64,000 nt of DNA, from assembly GCA_014380365.1 (NCBI GenBank), contig JACMJZ010000026.1:1-64000 (forward strand), in the 5' to 3' direction. A program made the translations under genes and the position numbers. The notes beneath the pieces were generated by a model. That model was not told the origin of the DNA. It saw only the letters and a list, made by a program, of their open reading frames with translations, and searched no databases. Positions 18,720-26,826 of this stretch are shown piece after piece; within the stretch, counting starts at the first letter, position 1; every line of letters begins with the position of its first letter. The DNA is from Pyrinomonadaceae bacterium. Lineage in GTDB: Bacteria; Acidobacteriota; Blastocatellia; Pyrinomonadales; Pyrinomonadaceae.

Positions 18720-19484
18720 ATGAAGAAGCGTATTTTCCAGTCTTCAGTTTTGTTTACTCTGGCATTGTGTTTTTCGGCGACCACCTACTCCCAGGGCGGC
18801 GCAAGTGCAAAGGCGGTGACTGATGGCGTCAAGGATCCCACGCCTGCGACGGCTATCACGGCCACCACTGCCCCGGTGGATCTTGCGCGTGCAGCCCTGG
18901 CGGCGCAGGGCGGCGAAAAGTTGAAGGCCGTCAAGAACATGATCTTAAGAGGGTCGGTTGATCTTTACCCGCCAAATTCAACGCAGGCCATCCCCGGTGG
19001 GTTCGTCATCGTCACCGCGGGTGACAAGCTGCGAAGCGAAGTTGACGCGCGGCCGGCTATTAGTTTCAAGCAAATCTATGACGGGCAGCAGTCGTACAGT
19101 TCGCTGCCGGGAGTTGATCTGCCGCCGCTTACCAAGTTTGGCATGAACCTGTTAATGAGGTACGACCAGGTTGGTTACACTGTCTCGGCTATTCCCGACA
19201 AGAAAAAGCTGCGCGGGTTTCGCATCTCCGATGCGGCGGGAAACGTGACTGACTTTTACCTTGACGCAACCACCGGTCGCGTGATGTCATTCTCGATTCC
19301 TTACTCCGGCTATACGTTCGCGACGGAGATTAAGAAGTTCAAAGAAGTCGATGGGGTGCTGGTTCCCGTTAACTTTACCCAGCGGCTCGAGATGCCGCAG
19401 GGCGCCTTCTTCGCCGACTACAGCGTGAAAGACGTGAAACTTAACACTCCGATGGGCGACGACGTCTTCGCAATTCCCAATTAG
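18720..19484 (+). CDS. Secreted LolA-like/outer-membrane lipoprotein-sorting-type protein
   Basis: Exported protein with a signal peptide (1-24, TTYSQGG). The rest has the pattern of the LolA/LolB-like fold found in acidobacterial proteins beside TonB receptors: AQGGEKLKAVKNMILRGSVDL, an aliphatic strand pair, FYLDATTGRVMSFSIPYSG and a C-terminal GDDVFAIPN strand. It may bind lipid or another hydrophobic ligand. It is co-directional with the TonB receptor (78-base gap, AAGGAAGAGG before the ATG), and the terminator after it suggests a two-gene unit. Confidence 0.72.
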   Translation: MKKRIFQSSVLFTLALCFSATTYSQGGASAKAVTDGVKDPTPATAITATTAPVDLARAALAAQGGEKLKAVKNMILRGSVDLYPPNSTQAIPGGFVIVTAGDKLRSEVDARPAISFKQIYDGQQSYSSLPGVDLPPLTKFGMNLLMRYDQVGYTVSAIPDKKKLRGFRISDAAGNVTDFYLDATTGRVMSFSIPYSGYTFATEIKKFKEVDGVLVPVNFTQRLEMPQGAFFADYSVKDVKLNTPMGDDVFAIPN

Positions 19485-19549
19485 TAAACTTATGACTTAG
19501 GAGCGAAGACCTCGATGTCCCTTTGCCCCGTTTTGACAAAAGAGGAACA

Positions 19550-19580
19550 GGGTCGCCCTCAATGAGGACGGCCCCTTCTT
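19550..19580 (+). terminator. Probable terminator after the TonB/LolA-like genes
   Basis: GGGTCGCCCTC pairs with GAGGACGGCCC across a three-base loop (one mismatch, one G-T pair), then CTTCTT. It lies 66 bases after the LolA-like stop. Confidence 0.55.
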
Positions 19581-19659
19581 AGTCAGCTAGGCCAGGAAGA
19601 TGAACCGTAATAGGCCAATGTCACGCGCAGTAACTTGATGCCCGTTGCGAGAGGAGTCG

Positions 19660-20697
19660 CTATCTCGCCCATCCCCCAAGCAAAGGCTTCAGTCTTTGAA
19701 AACTCAGCCGTTCGCCACGCCAACTATACTCTCGCAAGCCGTCGATTCCGGTCCACGTGGAATGGAACCGCTCGTATATGTCTTCCGCGTCCGCGTCGCC
19801 CCAACTACCATCACCGTTCTGAGACGAGAGAAGATAGTTCATGCCTTTTCTGATTAGCGGATGAGACTCAACGAGTCCGAACGACTTAAGGGAATCCAAA
19901 AACTCGCCCAGGGCCTCAGGGTCTGCCATTTTGATCGCTTCAGTGAGATTCCGCTTTAGGAATGCGTATTCATCGGGCAACCAGCTTGGAGAGAGCTTGT
20001 AAGCGCTGTAATCATTCAGCGTATAGACAACGTGGGTCACGGCATAGATCGCCCAGTAAAAGTCAGAGCTGTCCCCATGTTTCGGAGGGTTGGGATAAGG
20101 ACGCATGACGGGTAGCCAGTTCAGGACGTCGGTGTACGACGCGCCTAGTCTGACGCCATATTGCTGTCCGGTGTAGCTGGTGGTTAGCGCGCTAGACCAC
20201 ACCTCATAAGCACTCATCATGGTTAACGAGGTCCGGCACCGTTGGCAAATCTTTCGGCCCCGGGGATTGTGTTCGCCACAGCCACATTCCATTGGCATAT
20301 CTTTAGGTGGCGGCTCGGTACTGGGGTCAAAAAACAAAAAATCCCGGCTGCTGAAACGTGCTGCGATCCTTTGCAACCGCTTTTTCAAGACATCGTCGCG
20401 CACGCCCATTCGGTCGGCAGCATCACTACCGAAGACGAGATCGGCTACATCCTCGGCTTCGGCGTTACGCGAAACTTCGCCGTACTCCCGCCGCCACAGA
20501 CGCGCGCGCTCTCGTCCCATCGCACGCGCCACCCGGCGCAACTCAGAGTCCCTCGAAGTAGCAGAAATACAGTAGAAGCAGCATAAGTAGGCTGACCCGT
20601 ATGAATAGAAGTTCGCTGGTTCGCAGGCAGTGTTGTAAATGAAGGCTAGACCGCGCCGAATCGCGGAATCACGTTGTGAGGCGGTAAATTGGCGCAT
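19660..20697 (-). CDS. Unknown protein with alpha/alpha-barrel (prenyltransferase/terpene-cyclase-like) repeats and a zinc ribbon
   Basis: Not confidently assigned. The C-terminal part contains IRKGMNYLLSSQNGDGSWGD, very like the QW-type repeats of squalene-cyclase/prenyltransferase alpha-alpha toroids, and the start (AIRRGLAFIYNTACE) resembles another such repeat. A central treble-clef or ribbon-like cluster, CGCGEHNPRGRKICQRC, has the spacing of a zinc site. No DXDD or Asp-rich catalytic motif is evident, so enzymatic cyclase activity is doubtful. There is no signal peptide. It is the downstream partner of the membrane protein at 20767-21624 (69-base gap, same strand), hinting at a two-gene operon. 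Confidence 0.6.
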   Translation of the reverse strand: MRQFTASQRDSAIRRGLAFIYNTACEPANFYSYGSAYLCCFYCISATSRDSELRRVARAMGRERARLWRREYGEVSRNAEAEDVADLVFGSDAADRMGVRDDVLKKRLQRIAARFSSRDFLFFDPSTEPPPKDMPMECGCGEHNPRGRKICQRCRTSLTMMSAYEVWSSALTTSYTGQQYGVRLGASYTDVLNWLPVMRPYPNPPKHGDSSDFYWAIYAVTHVVYTLNDYSAYKLSPSWLPDEYAFLKRNLTEAIKMADPEALGEFLDSLKSFGLVESHPLIRKGMNYLLSSQNGDGSWGDADAEDIYERFHSTWTGIDGLREYSWRGERLSFQRLKPLLGGWAR

Positions 20698-20766
20698 GAG
20701 GAATCAACCTTTCAAAAATTACAGGGGGGGATCACCGGCGCGAAGGTCCGGGGCGCCCACTGGTTT

Positions 20767-21624
20767 TCACTCTTGTTTGAGGGTTTTCCAATCAAAGTCC
20801 TTATCGTATTTCCGCAACAAGTTTTCCACGTATTGGCCCATATATTCATCGGCATAACTAAGGACTCGATACTTGTATTTAGCCGCCAGTTTCCCATTAG
20901 GGCCGAGCAGGTATATCCAGTAGCCCAGGTGCGCTTTCAGCGCATCTTTAGTGATCAAGTTCTGATCGACGTAATGGCAAAACATTACCAGACCACTTAG
21001 AAAGTCATCGAAGCATTCTCTTATGATTACCGCTCGGTCGTTGAGCCCACCCAATTTCTCTGACGTTGTAGTGAGAGCTGAATAGATTTCGTTGTTGGAA
21101 ACAAATACTCTCCGATCCTCGTACTTGTCTCCCTCCAGAAGGTCGATTTGTCTACCCGCGGGATATTGAGCCAGGGAATCAATCATCTGCTTCGCGTTCC
21201 GGACCCTCTTCGAATCATCAAACTCCTTGACCGCTGCCGCCAAGAACTTCTCTCGTTCCCATTTTTGCGTTTGGCCATATTGGTAAAGGCCAATCAGGAA
21301 GAAAAGCACGGTAGCGACTAAGCCAAACTTTGATAAGAGGTCCACCAGATCAACAACCCGATCAAGTCTTCTTGAGCTGGAAAGATCTTTCTCGGAGATA
21401 TAGAGAATCTGATCCCAAGTGAAAATCTCTTTTCCATGCTTAGCGGTTTCGACGGTTACGTACTTGTCAGTAGTGGTTACTTCTCCGTCCCTATCCCCAC
21501 CCTCTGCAACTGCCGGCTTCAAATGTACGATGGCGGGCCGAGCACTCTTGATGTCGTTAACGACATAAAACAAGAATGCGACAAAGATGAGACCCAGAGC
21601 GCCAAAGATCATAAACCGACGCAT
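20767..21624 (-). CDS. Unknown membrane protein
   Basis: A 285-residue protein of unknown function. It has an N-terminal membrane helix (about 4-24, FMIFGALGLIFVAFLFYVV), a roughly 75-residue periplasmic or extracytoplasmic stretch, a second helix (about 102-122, KFGLVATVLFFLIGLYQYG), and a mostly helical cytoplasmic C-terminal region. The C-terminal part (FDDFLSGLVMFCHYVDQNLI and YRVLSYADEYMGQYVENLL) looks like the helical domain of DUF4760-type proteins, but I cannot confirm this. It precedes the toroid/zinc-ribbon gene and probably shares its transcript. Confidence 0.6.
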   Translation of the reverse strand: MRRFMIFGALGLIFVAFLFYVVNDIKSARPAIVHLKPAVAEGGDRDGEVTTTDKYVTVETAKHGKEIFTWDQILYISEKDLSSSRRLDRVVDLVDLLSKFGLVATVLFFLIGLYQYGQTQKWEREKFLAAAVKEFDDSKRVRNAKQMIDSLAQYPAGRQIDLLEGDKYEDRRVFVSNNEIYSALTTTSEKLGGLNDRAVIIRECFDDFLSGLVMFCHYVDQNLITKDALKAHLGYWIYLLGPNGKLAAKYKYRVLSYADEYMGQYVENLLRKYDKDFDWKTLKQE

Positions 21625-21886
21625 AGTGAGATCCCTCCCGGGTTACAAGAAGCATGGCTGGCGCGAGAAGAGTGCGGTAGTCGCAGGCTCTGAGGGACCA
21701 GCCTGGCATTGTTTCGAAGTTTCGGGTCCCGGGTTAATCCAGAGGGGACCCAAATTCAAGTCAAGGGTAAAGCGAAGCGGGCGCATGATATGAGACTGAA
21801 GGAAGGGAGTCAACCAAGGGAAAGCGTGCGGCAAGAATCTGATATTTACCGAAGCCCAGCGCAACTGACAAGCGAACTGCTCGGGC

Positions 21887-22447
21887 CTACACGCTCATGA
21901 TCTCGTGCTCTTTTCCCTTTGCCTGTTCGTCGATTTTACCGATGTAGGTGTTGGTGAGTTTCTGCACTTCGTCGAGACCGTCGCGTTCGTTGTCTTCCGA
22001 GATCTGCTTGTCCTTGAGCATCTTCTTCAGACGGTCATTAGAGTCGCGCCGGATATTGCGTGCCGCGGTGCGGTGATCTTCGGCGATCTCGTGGACTTGT
22101 TTGGCGAGTTGCTTGCGACGCTCTTCGGTGAGCGGGGGAATGGGGATTCTTATGAGCTTGCCATCGTTTGACGGATTGAGACCGAGGTCCGCTGTGCGTA
22201 TTGCTTTTTCAACTGCGGGAAGCTGGGTCTGGTCCCAGGGCTGCACGGTGAGCATCTGCGGCTCGGGAGCGTGGACGGAAGCCATTTGGCCCAGCGGCGT
22301 CATCGTGCCGTAATAATCAACCATCACCGAATCCAGCAGAGTGACGGCGGCACGGCCCGTACGCACAGTCGCCAGTTTGCGACGAAAGTCCTCAATGACC
22401 GTGTCCATGCGCGGTCGAGTCTCTTTGATTACGTCCTTTTCGCTCAT
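21887..22447 (-). CDS. frr: Ribosome recycling factor
   Basis: Releases ribosomes from mRNA after termination, together with EF-G. The 186-residue length and family signatures are complete: [21 protein letters not shown] near the N-terminus, [18 protein letters not shown], the hinge [27 protein letters not shown], and a helical C-terminus. It is last in the rplM-rpsI-rpsB-tsf-pyrH-frr cluster, its usual position after pyrH. An inverted repeat fills the 119-base spacer to pyrH. Confidence 0.98.
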   Translation of the reverse strand: MSEKDVIKETRPRMDTVIEDFRRKLATVRTGRAAVTLLDSVMVDYYGTMTPLGQMASVHAPEPQMLTVQPWDQTQLPAVEKAIRTADLGLNPSNDGKLIRIPIPPLTEERRKQLAKQVHEIAEDHRTAARNIRRDSNDRLKKMLKDKQISEDNERDGLDEVQKLTNTYIGKIDEQAKGKEHEIMSV

Positions 22448-22461
22448 AGCTGTCTCCGAAC

Positions 22462-22567
22462 CAGTTTCGAGTTTCGAGTTTTAAGTTTCGAGTTGGATTT
22501 CAATCGAGGAGTTCCCATTCCAAGTTCAGGCTTTCGAACTTGAAACTCGAAACTTGGAACTCAAAAC
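22462..22567. repeat. Word-type inverted repeat (TTTCGAGTT words) between pyrH and frr
   Basis: Left arm AGTTTCGAGTTTCGAGTTTT and right arm AACTTGAAACTCGAAACTTGG form a long hairpin. It may influence pyrH/frr transcript ends. Confidence 0.85.
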
Positions 22568-23319
22568 TATTTACCCATCCAAACTCGGGTGCCGACCCCG
22601 ACCTCGCCAGTCACGACCTTCATGATGTTGCCGGATTGTCGCATATTAAAAACAACGATCGGCAGACTGTTGTCCATGCAGAGTGAAATCGCCGACGCAT
22701 CCATCACCTTCAACTGCTGTTCCAACACTTGCTGGTAGGTAATTGAATCGTAACGTACCGCGGTCGAGTCCAGCATCGGATCCGCGTTGTAAACGCCTTC
22801 GACTTTTGTTGCCTTGAGAATTATGTCGGCCCTGATTTCCAGCGCGCGCAGCGCGGCGGCCGAATCGGTAGTGAAATAGGGGTTGCCGGTCCCGGCGGCG
22901 AAGATCACGATGCGTCCCTTCTCGAGATGCCGCACCGCCCGCCTTCTAATGAACGGCTCGGCTAACTGCGGGATGTCGATGGCCGACATCACGCGCGTGT
23001 TGACGTCGACTTTTTCCAACGCATCCTGGAGGACGACCGCGTTCATCACGGTCGCCAGCATGCCGATATAGTCGGCTGCGGACCGATCCATGTTGCCCGC
23101 GCTTTTAGAGACGCCGCGGAAAATGTTACCGCCGCCAACCACGACGGCCACCTGGACACCCAGCTCGTGAACCGCTTTCAATTCCTCGGCGACCCCGCGA
23201 GCGACATCAACGTCGATGCCATAGTTTTGCTCGCCCATCAGGGCTTCGCCGGAAATCTTCAGCAGCACCCGCCCGTAAGTTAATCCGGGATTCTCAGGAG
23301 TGGATTCTTCAGCGGTCAT
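22567..23319 (-). CDS. pyrH: UMP kinase
   Basis: Phosphorylates UMP to UDP in pyrimidine nucleotide synthesis. It is an amino-acid-kinase-fold protein with the canonical start ([12 protein letters not shown]), a glycine-rich loop ([13 protein letters not shown]), the nucleotide region ([19 protein letters not shown]) and the C-terminal [19 protein letters not shown]. The 250-residue length is slightly above E. coli PyrH because of a short N-terminal extension ([12 protein letters not shown]). It lies between tsf and frr as in many bacteria, with a repeat-rich spacer before it. Confidence 0.98.
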   Translation of the reverse strand: MTAEESTPENPGLTYGRVLLKISGEALMGEQNYGIDVDVARGVAEELKAVHELGVQVAVVVGGGNIFRGVSKSAGNMDRSAADYIGMLATVMNAVVLQDALEKVDVNTRVMSAIDIPQLAEPFIRRRAVRHLEKGRIVIFAAGTGNPYFTTDSAAALRALEIRADIILKATKVEGVYNADPMLDSTAVRYDSITYQQVLEQQLKVMDASAISLCMDNSLPIVVFNMRQSGNIMKVVTGEVGVGTRVWMGK

Positions 23320-23334
23320 ATGGTTTTTGGTCTG

Positions 23335-23440
23335 CTTTGCGTGCTTTGCGAAACCTTTGCGAACTTTGCGGTTTGAATGTTTTGCCTTAAAAATCCAAAC
23401 CGCAAAGCACGCGAAGTCTACGCAAAGGACCGCAAAGTTT
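23335..23440. repeat. Word-type inverted repeat (CTTTGCG family, copy 1)
   Basis: Left arm: TGCTTTGCGTGCTTTGCG and CTTTGCGGTTTG. Right arm: CAAACCGCAAAGCACGC and GCAAAGGACCGCAAAG. Three further copies occur at 28395-28463, 40037-40132 and 54069-54155. Confidence 0.9.
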
Positions 23441-23474
23441 CCATATTGAAAAACGAACTCTGAACTACTGGCGC

Positions 23475-24137
23475 CTAACTAACGAGTGATGCCACTTCGC
23501 TGCCAAAGTCCTCATCTCGTCGATCGAGGCCTTCGCCCATCTTATAGCGGGTGAACCTGCGAATGGTAATCTTCTCGCCCGTCTTCGCCACCTTTTCCGT
23601 CACCATCTCAGCTACGGTCTTGGACGGATCTTTGACGAAAGGCTGGTCGAGCAAAACAGATTCTTCATAAAACTTATTCAGTCGGCCTTCGACGATCTTG
23701 TCGATCACCTGGTCCGGTTTGGTCGCATTCTTGGGATCGTTCTTCGCCTGAGCTCGGGCGATCTCCCGTTCCTTGTCGAGTTCGGCAGGATCCACGTTAT
23801 CGCGAGACACGTAGCGTGGTTCAGCGGCGGCCACATGCATGGCAATGTCCTTCACCAACTGCTGAAACTCTGCGCCGCGCGCGACGAAGTCGGTCTCGCA
23901 GTTAACCTCTACCAAAACGCCAACCTTGCCGCCCATGTGGATATAGGAACCAACAATTCCTTCGGCGGCAATGCGTCCTTCGCGCTTCTTGGCCGAAGCC
24001 ATGCCGCGCTCGCGCAAGATCTGAATGGCACGCTCCTCATTGCCTTCGGCGGCGACCAGTGCATTCTTGCATTCCATCATTGCCGCGCCGGTCTTCTCGC
24101 GAAGCTGTTTCACTGCTGCTGCTGTTACATCTGCCAT
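23475..24137 (-). CDS. tsf: Translation elongation factor Ts
   Basis: Guanine-nucleotide exchange factor for EF-Tu. The ORF track extends to 24317, but the first 60 residues have no EF-Ts character and run through a dispersed repeat; ATG 24137 gives the canonical start [20 protein letters not shown]. The EF-Ts signature is present ([19 protein letters not shown]), followed by a [18 protein letters not shown] core and ETDFVAR. At 220 residues it is of the shorter type with a reduced C-terminal dimerisation region. It lies downstream of rpsB, but with a terminator-like hairpin between them. Confidence 0.97.
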   Translation of the reverse strand: MADVTAAAVKQLREKTGAAMMECKNALVAAEGNEERAIQILRERGMASAKKREGRIAAEGIVGSYIHMGGKVGVLVEVNCETDFVARGAEFQQLVKDIAMHVAAAEPRYVSRDNVDPAELDKEREIARAQAKNDPKNATKPDQVIDKIVEGRLNKFYEESVLLDQPFVKDPSKTVAEMVTEKVAKTGEKITIRRFTRYKMGEGLDRRDEDFGSEVASLVS

Positions 24138-24169
24138 GATTCTTAAAACTCTCCGATTGATATTGTTTG

Positions 24170-24300
24170 TCAGAACCGCCTGCGGTAGCGGGCGGGCCAC
24201 TCTGTAATCTTGTTGAGCCACCTGCGATAGCTGGTGGGCCTTTTGTGCCTGACTCACTGGCCCGCCCGCTACCCCGACTCGTCGGGGTTCTGACAGGACA
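24170..24300. repeat. Dispersed GC-rich inverted repeat (CAGAACCGCCTGCGGTAGCGGGCGGG family)
   Basis: TCAGAACCGCCTGCGGTAGC plus GGGCGGGCCA forms the left arm; TGGCCCGCCCGCTACCCCGA, followed by CTCGTCGGGGTTCTGACA, forms the right arm. It occupies the rpsB-tsf spacer. The right end (CCCGACTCGTCGGGGTTCTGACA) is nearly repeated at 60692-60718. Confidence 0.88.
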
Positions 24301-24323
24301 AACCTCAGCTCGTCCAACCTAAT

Positions 24324-24364
24324 GAAAAACGCAGCCCGGCGGAAGTACCGCTTTTAAGGCTGCG
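24324..24364 (-). terminator. Rho-independent terminator or attenuator after rpsB
   Basis: On the minus strand CGCAGCC pairs with GGCTGCG and is followed directly by TTTTTC. It lies 33 bases after the rpsB stop and before tsf, so part of rpsB transcription probably stops here, leaving S2 in excess of EF-Ts or tsf with its own promoter. Confidence 0.7.
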
Positions 24365-24397
24365 CTCGCCGATACGTAAAAGTCGAAATGCTTAAGG

Positions 24398-25387
24398 CTA
24401 GCTCGCCGCTACAACCGATTCAGCGTCTTTGTCCGCGGTCCTGTTGGCCTCGCCAGCTTCGCCGCCGTCTGTCGCCGGCGTCGTATCACTACCCTGACGC
24501 GCCTCGCTGCCATTACTTGATTCTGCGGCTACAGGCGCTTCCGCAGTTTCCGACGTCGCCGAGGAGGGTGTCGCCGGTACCGCCGGGGCAGCCGTTGGCG
24601 TTACTTCCGCAGGGGATTCTGCCGGCTGGTCAGCCGTAGCGGTTTCTCCGCCCTTGGCCTCACCTTCTTCACCCTGGGGAATGACGCCGCCTTCGGTGGC
24701 AATATTCTGGCCGTCGAGAATTGAGTCGGCTATGCGGGAGGCGAAAAGGCGCACTGCGCGCAGAGCATCGTCATTGCCCGGAATCACATAATCAATTCCT
24801 TCGGGGGAACAATTGGTGTCAACTACAGCCACGATGGGAATGCCTAAGCGGTTCGCTTCCGCAACTGCTATCTCTTCTTTCCTGACGTCGATAATAAAAA
24901 CAACATCGGGAAGGCGAGTCATAGACTTGATTCCCGAAAGGTTCTTATTCAAGCCTTCACGCTCGCGATCAAGCTTGATACGCTCTTTCTTCGTCAACTT
25001 TTCATAGCGGCCATCGGTCTGCATGCTCTCGAGTTCCTTGAGACGCTTAATAGACTTCTGCACGGTTTGAAAGTTTGTCAGGAGACCGCCCAGCCAGCGC
25101 TGGTTAACGTAATACTGACCACAGCGTTCGGCTTCCTCGCGTACAGCATCCTGCGCCTGGCGCTTGGTGCCGACAAAGAGCACAGTCTTCCCGCGGTCTT
25201 CGGCAATTGCCTCTGTGACAAAGGCGATCGCGTCGCGAAACATCCGCTGAGTTTTTTGCAGATCGATAATGTAAATGCCATTGCGCTCGCCAAAGATGTA
25301 TTCCTTCATCTTCGGATTCCAACGCCTGACCTGGTGGCCGAAGTGCACGCCAGCCTCCAGCAATTCTTTCATCGTAACCGAAACCAA
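24398..25387 (-). CDS. rpsB: 30S ribosomal protein S2 with long C-terminal tail
   Basis: Ribosomal protein S2, which binds the small subunit near S1. The core (residues 1-about 240) is canonical: [67 protein letters not shown] and [25 protein letters not shown]. Beyond it lies a tail of almost 90 residues rich in Ala, Glu, Thr and Pro (for example [17 protein letters not shown]), making 329 residues against about 240 in E. coli. The tail is probably disordered. It follows rpsI and precedes tsf, the usual order. Confidence 0.97.
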   Translation of the reverse strand: MVSVTMKELLEAGVHFGHQVRRWNPKMKEYIFGERNGIYIIDLQKTQRMFRDAIAFVTEAIAEDRGKTVLFVGTKRQAQDAVREEAERCGQYYVNQRWLGGLLTNFQTVQKSIKRLKELESMQTDGRYEKLTKKERIKLDREREGLNKNLSGIKSMTRLPDVVFIIDVRKEEIAVAEANRLGIPIVAVVDTNCSPEGIDYVIPGNDDALRAVRLFASRIADSILDGQNIATEGGVIPQGEEGEAKGGETATADQPAESPAEVTPTAAPAVPATPSSATSETAEAPVAAESSNGSEARQGSDTTPATDGGEAGEANRTADKDAESVVAAS

Positions 25388-25484
25388 AGTTAAGTCTCCT
25401 TTTCAGTGAATTGGTTTAATGTACTCGCCATAACTCACGGGCTCTTCCTGAAGAGCAACCAACCCGAGTTAAAGCAATGGTTTT

Positions 25485-25601
25485 TAGAATTTCGGAATTC
25501 GGAGTGCGGATTTCGAATTTCTGTTGTCAACGTCCAGGACTGAGAGACCAAGCAGCTCGGTGGGCGAATTCCGCAATCCGAAATTCGAAATCCGAAATTC
25601 T
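25485..25601. repeat. Word-type inverted repeat (GAATTTCGGAATTC words)
   Basis: Left arm GAATTTCGGAATTCGGAGTG and right arm GAATTCCGCAATCCGAAATTC form a long hairpin ending at the rpsI stop codon. It is related to the copy at 10345-10456. Confidence 0.85.
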
Positions 25602-25996
25602 TATCTCTTCGAGAACTGGAAGCGCTTGCGAGCGCCCTTCTGTCCATACTTCTTACGTTCTTTGATACGCGGGTCGCGCGTCACCAGCCCCGCTTCCTTC
25701 AGCGCTGGGCGAAGGTCAGCGTTGTATTCCATCAGCGCACGCGTGATGCCGTGGCGAATAGCGCCTGCCTGTCCCGCCGGACCGCCGCCGCGAACATTAA
25801 CCAACACGTCAAACTTGGTGGTCGTCTCAGTCAACTTCATCGGCTGCTGGATGATCATGCGCAAAGTTTCGTTTGGAAAATACTGATCAAATCCCTTGCG
25901 ATTAATCTTAAACTCGCCGCCACCGTTGCGCAGATAGACTCTGGCAGTGGAAGTCTTTCGTCGGCCTGTTCCGTAATATTGAATCATGTCAGCCAC
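25601..25996 (-). CDS. rpsI: 30S ribosomal protein S9
   Basis: Small-subunit protein S9, whose C-terminal tail reaches the P-site tRNA. The 131-residue length is standard. Signatures are [20 protein letters not shown], the family motif [19 protein letters not shown], and the basic C-terminus [17 protein letters not shown], ending in the conserved SKR. It follows rplM after 33 bases, the normal L13-S9 pair. An inverted repeat begins exactly at its stop and may act as a transcript end or stabiliser. Confidence 0.98.
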   Translation of the reverse strand: MADMIQYYGTGRRKTSTARVYLRNGGGEFKINRKGFDQYFPNETLRMIIQQPMKLTETTTKFDVLVNVRGGGPAGQAGAIRHGITRALMEYNADLRPALKEAGLVTRDPRIKERKKYGQKGARKRFQFSKR

Positions 25997-26029
25997 AGCT
26001 ATATTGTCCTCTTATCAACTCTCGGGTTA

Positions 26030-26512
26030 TTAATCTTGATTTGGTTTGGCTTGATTTGGTTTGGACTCGTATCGAGGCGTGAGTTCGTAGGCTTGCGGGC
26101 GTTGGGCACTGTGCCGGTGTTCGCCATCGGCGTAAACCTTCAGCTTTTTGGCCATGGCCTTGCCCAGTTTGTTTTTGGGCAACATCCCCTGGACGGCCAG
26201 GGTAATCACGCGGTCGGGCGTTTTCGCAAACATCTCGGCAGCCGTGGTTTCACGTAGCCCACCGGGATAAAGCGTATGGCGCCGGTACATTTTCTGTTCG
26301 GCTTTTGCGCCCTTGAGCACGGCCCGGCGAGCATTAATCACAATTACGTGATCGCCCATATCCATAAAAGGCGTCCAGGCGGGATTACGCTTCCCACTCA
26401 AGATAGACGCGACCTCAGACGCCAGGTGACCAACGGTCTGCCCTGCCGCATCCACAACGAACCACTTGCGTTTTCCAGCGAGATCTTTGCCGCTGGGAAA
26501 GTATGTTGACAT
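26030..26512 (-). CDS. rplM: 50S ribosomal protein L13 with repeat-encoded C-terminus
   Basis: Large-subunit assembly protein L13. The core is canonical ([51 protein letters not shown] and [21 protein letters not shown]). At 160 residues it exceeds the usual 142-145: the last about 20 residues, ending [12 protein letters not shown], are encoded by a direct repeat of TTGATTTGGTTTGG (plus-strand reading, 26036-26065). It is first gene of the ribosomal cluster, so the region upstream (26513-26826) should hold the promoter. Confidence 0.97.
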   Translation of the reverse strand: MSTYFPSGKDLAGKRKWFVVDAAGQTVGHLASEVASILSGKRNPAWTPFMDMGDHVIVINARRAVLKGAKAEQKMYRRHTLYPGGLRETTAAEMFAKTPDRVITLAVQGMLPKNKLGKAMAKKLKVYADGEHRHSAQRPQAYELTPRYESKPNQAKPNQD

Positions 26513-26826
26513 GGTTAAGTATCTCTGTTTTCAGCGAGTAAAACGCGAACGGCTAGAATAACCAACGCCTCAAAAGGTGTCAAGTTGAGGACTAGCGAGG
26601 TAGCCCGCATGAACGCTGAAGGCGTTAGTTAATTTCAGCCGAAGGTTGGAGCGCAGCGACAACCTTGTGATCGATGGTCAAAATCATACAGTGCGCAACG
26701 CTGAAAGCGTTGCGCACAACCCACCACGGTCAGGTGGTGGCTTAATTTCCATTTTGCGAGCGAAAAACCAAAAGGCCCCAGAGCATTGTTGCCCTGGAGC
26801 CTTGGCGCAGGTCGCTGCTTTCCTCG
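26513..26826. other. Intergenic region with short palindromes upstream of rplM
   Basis: This 314-base gap lies upstream of rplM and downstream of the M48 gene. It carries several short palindromes centred on GAAGGCG/GAAAGCG, for example GAACGCTGAAGGCGTT (about 26611-26626) and GTGCGCAACGCTGAAAGCGTTGCGCAC (about 26692-26718), plus a CCACCACGGTCAGGTGGTGG hairpin (about 26721-26740). They resemble the palindromes at 30320-30490 and 30960-31400. A ribosomal promoter is expected here but not clear by eye. Confidence 0.55.
26764..26805 (-). terminator. Rho-independent terminator after the M48 protease gene
   Basis: Read on the minus strand, AAGGCTCCAGGGC pairs with GCTCTGGGGCCTT, followed by TTGGTTTTT. 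It begins just 22 bases after the M48 stop. This is a strong and well-placed terminator. Confidence 0.8.

Noticed and set aside
24138-24317. N-terminal extension of EF-Ts in the ORF track
   Set aside because: It runs through a dispersed repeat, and EF-Ts homology starts exactly at ATG 24137.
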